In this document: positions 1 to 11,633 of the stretch, piece after piece
Layout: each line of letters begins with the position of its first letter
How positions within the stretch are numbered: position 1 is the stretch's first letter
The notes under the pieces: model-generated
What the model was told of the DNA's origin: nothing
What the model saw: only the letters and a program-made list of their open reading frames with translations
The model's database searches: none
Source of the DNA: Phyllostachys edulis
Taxonomy: Eukaryota > Streptophyta > Magnoliopsida > Poales > Poaceae
Assembly: GCA_036346405.1 (NCBI GenBank)
Contig: CM070559.1
Coordinates: forward strand, 42,101,518-42,165,517
Direction: 5' to 3'
DNA: 64,000 nt
Translations under genes and position numbers: made by a program

Positions 1-1194
1 GCCGCCACCGCCAAAGACTCCAGATTTTTCAAGGCGCCGCCACCGGATCTGATTTTCTCGGACGAGCCAACCAAATTAAAGAGCAAAGCGCCAAGGTGAT
101 GGTTCTCTTGGAACATGCCGCCACCAACTTTAGTTTCTCCTAGAGGACACCTCTGAGCGCCACGCGCCTAGGACATCTATACTCTCTTTTTGTAGCGGCA
201 AGAACAAGTCACCGGCTATTATTTTTCCAGCGGCACTCACAAACAATTACCGCCTCCTATTTTTTGTCTCTGAAAGCGACCATGAAAGGCCATGCACACG
301 GCTCTACAAGCGCAGCCCTCCAGATTTTTCAAGGCAGCCCCCAAAACATAATGTCCCATCTCCAAAAACCTTTTATAGGGCAGCCTCTAACCCTAAAGAC
401 CTTCTAGAAGATTTACCCTAATGGGCTTCTGTTAAGGCCTAATATCAACGGAACACACACGCACGCATATAAAAGCGTCGTCTTCAATTCTCTTGACTTA
501 AACCACTTCCTTTGCACTGTCTCGCGCCATGGTTTAGCCAAAAGGTCACCAAGATGGTATTTGGTAAAATTACCAAAATACCCCTTCTTGATCTTTTCCG
601 AAGACCGAGTCCAAACCTATTGAAGCAATCGCCTGCTTCGCCACGTGTAGGTTGATCAACGGCTCCATGTCGTCAAGTCTCTCCCGTCCGGATCCCACCG
701 GCACCACTGAGCACTTGCAACGACTCCCGCGCCGCTTGATCCAATCAGTCGCATCGAACCGCCCGTTCGGTCATCCACATCCATTCTGCGCCATGCTTGA
801 ATTCATTGACCTCACCCGGCATCCTTGATCGTTCTGGACCTCAGCTCTCCAAGCTTAGTCCCGATCCTCCTCGCTGTTGACCGTCGTTGACCTCCAAGCA
901 ACCTGCACAGTAATAAACCAAGAAACCATTTCCGGGAACACGTTCTTTACAACTTGACCCACGTTAGCCAAAACATGCATCATGCAACACATATGCAATG
1001 ATAACCATGAACTTGACCTAACAACCACAAAACGCCGCCACGAGGGCCGGCGAAACATGCCAACACCGGTCAGACCGCCACTGACCTGACAGATCTGAAA
1101 TTTTGCCGAAAACGCGTGAAACTTCAAACCAAAAGCACCATTGCCAATTATTTCATCATCCTAAGATCATAAGCATATCCCCATGATATCCACA
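1..1194 (-). mobile_element. 3' LTR of element A (truncated by window edge)
   Basis: It aligns over its whole length with about 7163-8333, with only scattered substitutions and small indels (an ACGCACGCATATAAAAGCG stretch near 460 is absent from the other copy). The inner boundary is the shared TATCCACA at 1187-1194. In element orientation the LTR starts TGTGGATATC. Its outer part is off the window. Confidence 0.85.
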
Positions 1195-1207
1195 ATCTCC
1201 CCCTTGA
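1195..1207 (-). other. Polypurine tract of element A
   Basis: Read on the minus strand this is a purine run, AAGGGGGAGAT, directly abutting the LTR start TGTGG. Such a tract primes plus-strand DNA synthesis in LTR retrotransposons, and its position fixes the element's orientation. The same AAGGGGGAGATTG form precedes the right LTR of element B. Confidence 0.75.
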
Positions 1208-3959
1208 TGAACACATTGGCAATCTCTTAGAAAATGTAAGTTTGTGGTTTGAAAAGTAAAATACTCGCAAGACAAAGGCACAACTTGGTCCATTAGCAAG
1301 AGAAAGCAATGGAAATGACCAAGCTGGCTTCAGAATAGCATAAACAAGTGAGATAAGGCAAAAGAAAGCACAAAAGCTTCCAATTCCGAAGAATCGACAA
1401 AAATCTCACTTACGGTCCATAAGGAAGAACAATTGTTCTATTTGACCTTAGATCATTGTGAGGCTTCAAGATTTGCAATTCAAGTTAGAAAAGGCAATAA
1501 GACCAAAAGAATGCAATATGAATGCTCCCCCTCACTATGATCATCATTTTAAAAGAGAGAATATGAAATTTCAATTTCTCAATTTCTCCCCCTTACAAAA
1601 CTTCTCCTCCATAACCAAAAAGCTCTTCATTAACAATACATTTTCATTATATCTTCTCCCCCTGTGACAATGGATTCATCAAGGAATCATCCCTTCTTCT
1701 CATCCAGAGATGACAAATGCACAAGCAAGGAAGAAGCAAAAGAAAGAGCATGCATGAAATGCAATGGGGTGGCTTCATTTTTGTTTTAATTTTTTAATTT
1801 TTAAGGTAAAAGAAGCTTTGGAGATTACTCAATTGAACAGGCTAGCATTTCTACCATTACTCAAGATACAACAAGCCTGACAAAGCTAGCAAGATCATGA
1901 TAAGACATATATAACAAAGCTAGGCTAATGGGCTCAATATATCACATGTTGTTGGATTAAAGTAAACAATGCTTCAAAATTAGCAAGTTCAACAACAGGT
2001 ATCCTAAAGTGATAATGGCCTTGTCAGAATGTCAATGTGAGATCAAAAAGCTAGTAAAGACCATCTAGGAGACAAAATTCATGAAATGAATCATTTTGCT
2101 CAATTTTTTGTGAAAAGCCCAAATTTCAACTGTTCCTCATTCGCAATGAATATTCAAGTTGATTAAAGGTCTATCTTAGTAAAGAAGGTCCTGGACTAGG
2201 AGCCATCCACAACCTCTTCCTAAGCTTCAACCAATTTTGACAATTTGCTTTTTAGCATTGTGCTAGATCTCAAGCCTTGCCGCGACCATCTCAAACACAA
2301 AAAGCTTAAAAGAGTGGTCTAGGTCATCCAAAACTCCCCCTGAGTTCATGCCTAGTACAATGGCAAGCCGTCTCATAAGAAAGAATTGGTGAGATCAGTT
2401 TTTTCGCACAAAAGAGATCATTTTTCATTTTGCACAAGGGTTGTTTTAGATTCTTTAAAGAAACAAGCTCAAAGATGTTCAATTCTAGATTCCAGAGCTA
2501 ACAAAGCAATTTTGACAGGGCCAATGTCACAAAAGGATCACTAATTGTGCAACTAGCTAAAAGATCCACAAATTGCTATTTTCAGTTCAGGTTATTTAAA
2601 AGTTCTAGCTCAATTAGCAAAGACATTGCTGCACATGTTAAAGCATGATAATTCTAGCAAGTCAAAGAACTAAACACAATCTTGAGCAAGAATTGAAATA
2701 CTAAAGCTCAAGAGGGTAATAAGCAAAGCTTCATTAATTAAAAGAAAGAAGCGGTAAAGCTTATATAACAATGCATCTTTTTGGATTTTCCATATGTATG
2801 CAATATGATACAATGAGATACACAAAAGACTTAAAAGCCTAAAAAGATCACAAGGATCAAAAAGATCCAAAGAAGATACCACTTGAAGAAGGTATCAGAA
2901 AAGATCCACACAAAAGTTCACATGAACAAGGAAAGTTCAGATGAACAAGAAAGATTCAGAAAAGAACCAACTCCCCCTCAAACCAACCCATAGGGATAAA
3001 TTATCCCTAACTCACTTCTCAAGGTGGCAAACCTTGTTGAGTCAAAAAGGCTTTGAGAGGGGATCTGCCAATTTGCCTTGGACTCCACAAAAACTAGCAC
3101 AAAGACTTCAAACACCACAAGATCTCTAGGGACAGCAACTCGAAAAGTGACGGAGCGAAACACCAACACTAAAAAGCTTACAGGCAACTCAAAAACCTGC
3201 TAACACTAGTGATTGGGAGACAAGCTTGACCTAGGCTGTGAGAAGAATGCATCCTAGCAAATCATGGGATAAGAAGAGTGCCTAGAAAAGACACGTGCTA
3301 GAACAGAGCCTCCTATCTACCCTGAACCCAACAAACCCAACACCTGACACGAACCAGATGCAATGCAAGGTAGACTAGAGATACCATACACAAATGTAGG
3401 GTATAGAAGCTCGAACCTGAGTCGCACTGCTTGGCAGTGAGATGTAGTTATGATGGATGAAGATCCATTCCTTAAAGCTCCAAAAGGTAGTTGCGCTCAC
3501 CCATCATCATCATCATCTCAAATTCCTTTGTCTCCAAGAAGTGATAGCCATCATTGAATGCACATATGAAGAAGAACTAACAGCTTGAAATCATGAATCA
3601 CATGTTCTTCTTCTCAACTGAAAAGACTACACCAAAGAGACAGAAAAAGTCTATGCCTTGGTACTGGGTTAGTGAAACAATATCTAGGGAAACAGTACCA
3701 AGACACATGACTAGCAAGGATAGCAGCAAATGATCCAAAACTCATAAAAAAACATATAATCAATAATTTAAGACATGAGCATGGAGATAGACAAGACAAT
3801 TTCAGCACATGCTATCCAAGATATAAAAAAGCTCAAACTATCCTTAATCCACAATAAGGCATAGGAGCAAGCAAACAAGCACATAGCATATCACCCATCA
3901 TATGTACAGTCATAGATAAAGCATGCTAGTGAAAGCTATGGCAAGACTCATGCATCCAC

Positions 3960-4345
3960 AATTAACAGTAAGACACAATAACCATGTAAGCATAAAGCAT
4001 GTTAGAACAAATCATGAATAATGAATGCTAACATGGATATCAAGTGAACAAGTGGATACATAAGACAAAAATCAACAAAAGCAATATGATAAATGTATGA
4101 AATCATACAAGCTCTTGAAGACAAAAACCAAGCTTATACATCCATGGAAATTAAGAACTACAAAATGATACATGGATATATAAGCAAGAATCAATCATGA
4201 GCAAGATAATAAGGGTACAAGACAGCACAAGCTCATGATGACAAAACAGCTCACATAACCATGAAAATAATGAACAACAATATAGTACATGGATACATAA
4301 ACAAGGTAAATGCATGATAAATGATATCAAAGAAGTAACACATGC
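3960..4345. repeat. Diverged tandem repeat, about 120-bp period
   Basis: The stretches starting near 4107 and 4227 share the order ACAAGCTC, GA(A/T)GACAAAA, ACAT(C/A)CATG-like, ATGATAC-like and ACATGGATA, at a spacing of 120 bases. A weaker third copy lies to the left, near 3990-4100. The repeat is non-coding and inside element A. Confidence 0.4.
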
Positions 4346-4517
4346 CAAAAAGGTACAAGTGAGCACAAAGATAAGCACAACATGCCAAGATTGAATAATC
4401 ATGAAAGTAAATACATGAAGGTATAAGATAGCTCACCAAACATGTGAAAGCACCAATCATGAAAGCACATGCCTCTTGGAGGCCATCGTTGAGGTGGAGA
4501 ACCATCAAGTGTCCCGA

Positions 4518-6629
4518 TCATGTGATGAAGCAAAAGATCAGAATCTTTAAGTCCATGTTCTCCAACCCGCGTTCTTGGTACCTACACAAGAGAAAGGCAA
4601 GGTGTTCGAGTCTTGGGTCCCGAAGGGTTAGAGAGCGAATGCTTGGGAACCCAAACCTTGGACACACCACCACCAGAGGCAGTCGAACCATTATGTGAGT
4701 TAGCATGATGCAAATGATGGTCCATGCAAGAAGATCCAATCTCATCCTTGGAGACACGCCGCGAGTGGACAACTCGATGAGAAAACGAGATCCATCTCTA
4801 GGAAAGCGGCGATGTCCTTGCTTGAAAGCACCATGAAGACAACCAACAGAAACATCAAAAGAACTCACACAACCTCGCCGTGGGTGTGTACCTCGATGAA
4901 CAAAACGAGGTCCACCTCTTGAAAAACGGCGGAAATCCTGCCTCGGGGTAGCTCGTGGATCAAAACTAAAACTACACAAACCATGTCCACGGTGCTGTCC
5001 GACACCACTAGAAAAGGTGTCAAAGAAGCCATCAACAAATCGAGTCTTCGTGCTTGGCTCTTTAGTGTGCATGTCATGAGAGAGACTATGCCCACTAGGA
5101 GACTTAGAAGCATGAGCTCGACGCATCTGTTTTGCACGCCGGAAACAAAAGCCAACAAGATGTCCATTCTTCCCACAAAATGAGCAATGGTGTAAAGGTC
5201 TACTAGTAGACACGGTCCGAGAGGACGAAGCACCATTGTTGCTCAAAGAAGAAGTCCTGGAAGAACTAGCATCATGAATTGTCCTCGTATCGACACTAGA
5301 CCCACACATGCCATGACAAAGGCTATGTGTGTTCCCAGAGGTACGACGACGCACTCGACGCTCATGTTTCAAACAGCGAAAGCAAAACCCAAGAGTGTGT
5401 CCATTCTTCTTACAAAATGTGCAATGGTACTTCTCTTTTGAAGATTTAGTACCATTTGAGAAAGAAGCACATTTGTCTTTTGAAATCCGTTGGACAACAC
5501 AAGAAGAGTCCGAAAGAGTCGAACTCACCAAAGAAGAGCTATCCAAAGCGATGCCACAAAAACCAACATCAAGTGACTCACATTTAGTATAAGAAGACTT
5601 CAACTCCGAATGCAAAGAAACAAGAGAAATCTTAAGAACATCAATTTCGGAGTGAAGGCAAATACAAGAGTCACAAGAATTGGCGCTCATATCATCGCGC
5701 AAAGACTCAACCTCGCTCTTCAATGAAATGCAAGATGTGCAAGAAATTAATGATGCTTTCGAATTAAGCATGCAGTTCAAAGCATCAATTTCAATTTCTA
5801 AACAAGCACAATTCTTGCAAGAGACTAAACTATCCTTAAGCAATTTTTCATATTCAAAGCACATGCTACAAGGCCTAGCTTCAATTTCTATAATCTCAGC
5901 CCTAGCATTTTCTAATTGCTCAAGATGCATGGAATTAATCAATTTAAGCTTCTCAAAATCAGCAAGAATGCCTACACAAGAATCACAATTATTTCTAGCC
6001 ATAGAACTAAGATGGCATATTTCTAACTTAGCATTATCAAGCTCATGATGTAAGGCAATACAAGAATCACATGGCATAGAAACATTTGATTTCAAAATTT
6101 TATTTTCAGATTTTAGGCATGCAAAAGAATTGTTCAAGTTCTCCATGTCTACAAGCAATAAATCATAAGCATTCATGGAGGTTTTCAATTCGGAGAGCTC
6201 ATGAGACAAATCACCCTTCTCTTTTTCTAACAATTTTACTTTCTTCCTAAGAGCAAGCAGTTTAAGATCATATGAATATAAGACATTTACAAGTTTTTCT
6301 TTGCTCACCTTGCTTAGCTCGAGTAGAGGATCGTCCTCGGAAGATTCATCACTGTCATCCTCAAAATGCTCTTCATCTTGCTCATCCTCAAAAGCTACTG
6401 TGCATATGCCACTGGGCTTCTTCTCCTCGGGCTCTAAAAATGACTTATCCCTGAAACTAGGACAATCAAAACAAAAGGATTCGCCACAAATATCACAGGA
6501 GAAATCCTGCTCAATCGACATTATACTTACCACACGTTCAAACATCTTGTTACGATGGACATCGGCAAAAGAACCACGACAAGATGCAAAGAAGCGCTCA
6601 CAAGTCCTCATATTTGTCGCCATGCTCAA
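4518..6629 (-). CDS. Gag-like protein of element A with coiled coil, CxxC pairs and two zinc knuckles
   Basis: Single 703-aa ORF starting about 30 bases after the primer-binding site, as copia gag genes do. N to C: a CDIC/CFDC pair (residues 45-56), a very acidic stretch (80-100), then a long coiled-coil-like region (about 101-350) with CxxC pairs near 187, 215, 254, 271, 297 and 319. Two CCHC knuckles (C-x2-C-x4-H-x4-C) follow at 403-416 and 482-495, the second half of each reading GFCFR. A basic Arg/Gly/His-rich tail completes it. CCHC knuckles in this family bind genomic RNA in virus-like particles. The UBN2-type capsid domain that opens the element B gag is not recognisable here, so the protein may be an N-terminally reduced gag or a special gag of a non-autonomous element. 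The frame is intact, suggesting youth or selection. Confidence 0.75.
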   Translation of the reverse strand: MSMATNMRTCERFFASCRGSFADVHRNKMFERVVSIMSIEQDFSCDICGESFCFDCPSFRDKSFLEPEEKKPSGICTVAFEDEQDEEHFEDDSDESSEDDPLLELSKVSKEKLVNVLYSYDLKLLALRKKVKLLEKEKGDLSHELSELKTSMNAYDLLLVDMENLNNSFACLKSENKILKSNVSMPCDSCIALHHELDNAKLEICHLSSMARNNCDSCVGILADFEKLKLINSMHLEQLENARAEIIEIEARPCSMCFEYEKLLKDSLVSCKNCACLEIEIDALNCMLNSKASLISCTSCISLKSEVESLRDDMSANSCDSCICLHSEIDVLKISLVSLHSELKSSYTKCESLDVGFCGIALDSSSLVSSTLSDSSCVVQRISKDKCASFSNGTKSSKEKYHCTFCKKNGHTLGFCFRCLKHERRVRRRTSGNTHSLCHGMCGSSVDTRTIHDASSSRTSSLSNNGASSSRTVSTSRPLHHCSFCGKNGHLVGFCFRRAKQMRRAHASKSPSGHSLSHDMHTKEPSTKTRFVDGFFDTFSSGVGQHRGHGLCSFSFDPRATPRQDFRRFSRGGPRFVHRGTHPRRGCVSSFDVSVGCLHGAFKQGHRRFPRDGSRFLIELSTRGVSPRMRLDLLAWTIICIMLTHIMVRLPLVVVCPRFGFPSIRSLTLRDPRLEHLAFLLCRYQERGLENMDLKILIFCFIT

Positions 6630-6659
6630 AGATCAGTGAAGATCATAAAAGAGCAAACT

Positions 6660-6675
6660 TGGCTCTGATACCAAT
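6660..6675 (-). other. Primer-binding site of element A
   Basis: On the minus strand it reads TTGGTATCAGAGCC just inside the 5' LTR. This matches the initiator-methionine tRNA 3' end used by most plant Ty1/copia elements. It places the LTR end at CCTACA (6676-6681 reversed). Confidence 0.85.
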
Positions 6676-8333
6676 TGTAGGACCGGAAAGGCGACTAGAC
6701 GGGGGGTGAATAGACGCTTTCTCTATTTTTCACCTCGATCGAACTCAACACTACTTTCACTCCAATAGCTATAAAAGCTATAAAGATCTGTATACAGGCA
6801 CAGCGGATGACCTGTGTTGAATCCGATCAAACCCCAATGCAAAAGATCAAAAACATCTCACAACCGCATAGGAAGATGCGTAAGGAAAAACTAGCTTGCT
6901 GTATATACGAGATGAACAGTAACAGCTCAAGATGCAATTAAGAAATAAATTGAGGCACTGCATGTAAAAGAAAAAGATGATGATCATTACAGCCGCCGCC
7001 ATTTCACAAGAGCCCGACAGACAAGGCAAAAAAAAAACAAATCCAAAATCAAAGCAAACCTCTGGATTCTAGATTTCTTTGATACACATGAGACTACAGG
7101 CTGCGCACACACAAGCTTTTTGGCATAAAAGCAAGAAGCAAAAACAGCAAATGCTACAGCCGCCGCCGCCAAAGACTCCAGATTTTTCAAGGCACCGCCA
7201 CCGGATCTGATTTTCTCCGGACAGGCCAACCAGCCAAAGAGCGGCCGCCAAGGGCTGCTGGTTCTATTGGAACATGCCGCCACCAACTTTAGTTTCTCCT
7301 AGAGGACACCTACAGACGCGCCACCGCCTAGGACATCTATACTCACTTTTTCAGGGCAGCAAGAACAAGTCGCCGGCTATTATTTTTCCAGCGGCACTCA
7401 CAAACAGCCACCAGCTCCTTTTTTTTGTCTACAGAAACGACCATGAAAGGCCGCCGCCACCGGCTCTACAAGCGCAGCCCTCCAGATTTTTCAAGGCAGC
7501 CCCCAAAACCTAATGTCCCATCTCCAAAAACCTTTTATAGGGCAGCCTCTAACCCTAAAGACCTTCTAGAAGATTTACCCTAATGGGCTTCCGTTAAGGC
7601 CCAATATCAACGGAACACACACGTCTTCAATTCTATTGACTTAAACCACTTCCTTTGCACTGTCCCGCGCCGTGGTTTAGCCAAAAGGTCACCAAGATGG
7701 TATTTGGTAAAATTACCAAAATACCCTTCTCGATCTTTTCCAAGACCGAGTCCAAACTGTTGAAGCAATCGCTTTTCCGCCACGTGTAGGTTGATCAACG
7801 GCTCTATGTCGTCAAGTCTCTCCCGTCCGGATCCCACCGGCACCACTGAGCACTTGCATCGACTCCCGCGCCGCTTGATCCAACCAGTCGCATCGAACCG
7901 CCCGTTCGGTCATCCATATCCATTCTGCGCCATGCTTGAATTCATTGACCTCACCCGGCATCCTTGATCGTTCTGGACCTCAGCTCTCCAAGCTTAGTCC
8001 CGATCCTCCTCGCCGTTGACCGTCGTTGACCTCCAAGCAACCTGCACAGCAATAAACCAAGAAACCATTTCCGGGAACACGTTCTTTACAACTTGACCCA
8101 CGTTAGCCAAAACATGCATCATGCAACACATATGCAATGATAACCATGAACTTGACCTAACAACCACAAAACGCCGGCACGAGGGCCGGCGAAACAAGCG
8201 AACACCGATCAGACCGCCACTGACCTGACAGATCTGAAACTTTACCGAAAACGCGTGAAACTTCAAACCAAAAGCACCATTGCCAATTGTTTCATCATCC
8301 TAAGATCATAAGCATATCCTCATGATATCCACA
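6676..8333 (-). mobile_element. 5' LTR of element A (1658 bp)
   Basis: On the plus strand it runs from TGTAGGACCGG to ATATCCACA, so in element orientation it starts TGTGG and ends CCTACA, with TG...CA ends. The paired copy is at 1-1194. The two are visibly very similar, indicating a fairly recent insertion. Confidence 0.9.
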
Positions 8334-9926
8334 ACATTAATTCTCGTTGCCATGCAATAATCATCAAATGTCTTTGAAATAAATTCTCCGGTGTTGTCCA
8401 TTCTGATGGACTTCACATAATGATAAGGGAAATTAATTTTAATTTTAATTAACTGCGAGATTAGCTTTGCAAAAGCATGGTTTCTCATAGACAATAAACA
8501 TATGTGCGACCATTTCGAGGAAGCATCAATGATGAGCACCATAAAATATCTAAATGACCCTTACAGGGGTTGTATTGTACCGCAAATGTCTCCCTGGATA
8601 CGTTCCAGGAATGCAGGAACTTCATCCTTTACTTTCAGAGCAGAAGGTCTAGTAATTAATTTTCTGGTGGCACATGCGGGGCACACAAAATCTTCCTGAT
8701 TTGGAAAGTTCTTTACATCGATATTATGTCTATGTGAATTGTTAATTATATTTCTCATCATTCTAAGACCTGGATGGCCTAATCTATCATGTCAGAGACA
8801 GAAAAGTTCAGCAGGGCAGTATAGGCTGCGGGTGCCTTAATATTAGTGTAGTATAGCCCAGTTTCATATGAAGAAAGTTGTTCTAATACCATTTTTTCAC
8901 TTTCTTCACGCTTTGTAGTGAGCAGGTATGCCTTACCATACTCTTCTTCAGTCTCTACGTGGAAACCGTTAGCACGAATATCTTTGAAACTTAGGAGAGT
9001 TCCAGCCGATTCTGGTACAACAAGGCTTCTTTAATGACCAAGGTTGTGCCCATCGGGAGTATAATTATGGTCCTTCCTGAGCCTATTATACAAGTATCGT
9101 TGCCCGCAAATGTCGTAAGACTACCAGCATTCTTGCTGGTCGACTAAAAGAATTCTGTCTCTTTTAAGATGGTATTCGTTGTGTCGCTATCCGCTAATCA
9201 CACTTCCTCCATAGGGCACCACACGCGTTCTGATATTTCAAATACCAGAACAAAACTTGCTATTATAAATATGGGAAATATAAGCCTTATAGGACTTATC
9301 ACAAGAATTTAATGATTTGCTCTCCTAGAGCTTACAACCATTATTCAAAGGATAAAATAATTCAATGTTCTGCTTCAATCTGCTCCATGGCGATCTTCTC
9401 CTCTTGTGCAACTACGGCTGCGGCTGGTGCGATGTCCAAAGGAGGGGTAATGGGGGCTGCTACTGGGCTGTCCACATCCATAAGTGCAACTAATGACTGT
9501 GGATTCTCCGTGCCTGCAATGGCGAGGTGTGTCTCATGCTGTCCTTTGCCCTTCTTGGCTTGAGGGCATGACCTTGCGAGCCACAACCTTACCCTTCTTG
9601 CCCCTCTCCTTTGTGAGAGGCTTCCTCACCTTGTAGCTGCTAGCATTGGCTTCATGGCCAATATTGCTACTAGGCAGTTGTGAGATGTAGTCCTTCCTTA
9701 GAACATCATCTTGAGCTTCCGCAACTTGCATGATGTCAATCAATTTGGCATACTCCTTGTAGTCGTCTTGATGATAGTTGCGTACGGATTGCACCGCATT
9801 CGGGTGAAAGGTAGAGAGAGTCTTCTCAATCTTCTGCTCATCCGTGATTACCTTACCACAGAGTTCTAGACTGGTGTGTTCTTCTTCGCCATATACTCAT
9901 TCTTGAGTGTTCAACTTCTCGAACCG
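8334..9926 (-). pseudogene. Decayed Ty1/copia gag-protease-integrase fragment
   Basis: Reading leftward from about 9800: a lysine-rich gag C-terminal segment (9362-9794), then a protease-like LADSDTTNTIL motif near 9150-9200, then the GAG-pre-integrase signature HDRLGHPGLRMM (about 8755-8800), CPACATRKLITRPS, and GDICG. The start of the integrase core follows (DASSKWSH, then MDNTGEF) down to about 8340. Stops and frameshifts break it repeatedly. Element A has inserted inside the integrase core, so reverse transcriptase would lie left of the window. Its right side is cut by element B at 9927. It is the oldest layer of this nest. Confidence 0.75.
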
Positions 9927-10424
9927 TGAAGAATCTAGCCCGCCATTATATGTTAATGGAGTGTTTTGGTGATTAATGACAAATGCATTTGTGAGACTAA
10001 CACGTTTATTGATATACTTATTATTTAGTCTAAATTGGATATAAAGGTGATAATCATGAAGGCATGTATGTGATTAATGACAAATCAAATTCATTGGATA
10101 AACAAAAGGAAAATCCAAACAGGTATGCATTTATAATGACAAATCTATTTGTGAGACTAACTCTTTTATTATTATATCTTATGATTAGTCTCGTTTGGAT
10201 ATCAAGAACAAAAGAGGTATGCACTCTACTTTGTATTATTATACCCTGTTGCATTCCTCGGATCCAAAATATAGGTTGAACTTCACCAAAAGAATTAACC
10301 TAAATATGTGCATATGTTCTTACTACATATTCATGTATGCACACATATAGGGGGAGTTCATTCTATATTTTGAGGTTTCATTAGTATTGATCCATATTCC
10401 TGTTTCCACATATTTGGGATCTTT

Positions 10425-10680
10425 ACTTTGAAACATATCCTATGAATATATTTAACTTGCATAGTTAATATATTCATATGAGTATATAAGACTTGTGTAG
10501 TCTAAGTATACTTATATGTGAGTATAACATAACTTGTGCAGTTCATGTGCACTCACATATCCCTGAATATATCTAACTTGTGTAGTTAATATATTCATGT
10601 GTGTATATGAGACATGTGTGCTCATATATCCTATGAGTATATACAACTTGTGTAGTGCCTATATACTCATACCAATCTAC
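10425..10680. repeat. Hairpin repeat block 1 in element B LTR
   Basis: About five units of the form GARTATAT...AACTTGTGTAGT...ATATACTC, each with complementary ends around a common CTTGTGTAGT centre. The same block recurs in the right LTR near 19085-19335. Confidence 0.65.
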
Positions 10681-10859
10681 ATTCAATTACTTGAATTGAA
10701 GTGATTATCATCAATTACCAAAGAGGAAAGATTGTGGTATCTTGTCCCACCATTATGAGTTAATAGTATGGCGTGGTAATTAATGATAATCATATTATAG
10801 AACTAACACTTTCCATGAGTTGGATGAATAGGTTGAGTTCTATAGTTGGAGACTTTAGA

Positions 10860-11065
10860 AGATCATCATGTGTTGATGATATTGAAGTCAAGAGCTTGGA
10901 GTAAAGGATGCATCATATGTTGATGCGTATCAAGTTCAAGAAGAAGAGATGATCATGAGTTGATCATCAAGTCAAATGAAGACCCATCATGCGTTGATGG
11001 AAGTCAAGTGAAGGGTACATCATGAGTTGATGCATATCAAGTCAAGAACCCGGAGTTGAAGGAAG
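10860..11065. repeat. Hairpin repeat block 2 in element B LTR
   Basis: Five copies of CATCAT(G/A)NGTTGATG, each self-complementary, followed by a TCAAGTCAAG-type spacer, at irregular spacing of about 35-50 bases. The right LTR copy lies at about 19520-19710. Confidence 0.65.
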
Positions 11066-11274
11066 GATGTGCGTCATCAAGCTTCAAGTGGTTGTGCAAG
11101 GCAAAGGTATGACTAGCTAGGGCTAAGGATGTGTCCCTAGTCTTTTACCGGTTTTGGTGTTTGGTTGGAAGACCGGATTGCTAGTATAGGTTGCCGTACT
11201 ATTAAGAGGGGTCCTTGACTAGTAACTTGAGTTAGTCATGTGTTGATAGCTCACTATATTTGCTCTAGCTCATC

Positions 11275-11585
11275 TTAACATGTTGCCAATATTTGCGAAT
11301 GTGTTTTGCAAATAGTTGTGGCTCATGGATAATCCTTGTAGCATGTGACTTAAGTTTGCGAATGTGTTTTGCAAATGGTGTAAATCCATGTATCTTATTC
11401 CTTGTAGTGTGATTCTATAAGTTGGTAAATGGGTTTTGCAATTTATTGAGAATCTCACTTGAATCCTTGTTTGCATCGCGCATCAAGTTGGCAAATGTGT
11501 TTTGCAACTTGTTGAGAGTCTTGTCTTTAACCTTGTGTGCATCTTGCATCAAATTAGCAAAATGTGTTTTTACAAATTTGAGTTG
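11275..11585. repeat. Hairpin repeat block 3 in element B LTR, about 66-bp period
   Basis: Five tandem units centred on GC(G/A)AATGTGTTTTGCAA at about 11295, 11358, 11425, 11491 and 11557. Spacings are 63-67 bases. In the best units GTTGGCAAA and its complement TTTTGCAAC form a short stem. The matching block in the right LTR is about 19935-20245. Confidence 0.7.
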
Positions 11586-11633
11586 TGAAAAGTCAAAATG
11601 CACTTGTTGGTGCTGGCTGTCGACCGCCAAGAT

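Larger units (their letters stand above)
1195..4517 (-). other. Long non-coding interior of element A
   Basis: About 3.3 kb lies between the gag-type ORF and the 3' LTR. It is A-rich on the plus strand, has only short chance ORFs, and shows no pol motifs in any frame. In autonomous SIRE-type elements this interval would hold pol and often an extra ORF. Here it is either replaced or decayed beyond recognition. Confidence 0.55.
1..8333 (-). mobile_element. Element A: SIRE-like, gag-only LTR retrotransposon, right part complete
   Basis: Two direct copies of one sequence (1-1194 and 6676-8333) bracket an internal region with a primer-binding site, one gag-type ORF and a polypurine tract, all in minus orientation. 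The element reads from 8333 down to below position 1. No protease, integrase, reverse transcriptase or RNase H reading frame is visible in the 5.5-kb interior, so it looks non-autonomous and would depend on enzymes from a related copia element. It is inserted in a copia integrase remnant. The five bases beyond its right end (ACATT, 8334-8338) are the expected TSD, but the other copy lies outside the window. Confidence 0.8.

Noticed and set aside
4865..5592. ORFs in other frames across the element A gag
   Set aside because: They overlap the 703-aa frame, which carries the recognisable knuckles.
10425..11585. Regular repeats considered as a CRISPR-like array
   Set aside because: Eukaryotic LTR context, imperfect self-complementary units, no unique spacers of constant length.
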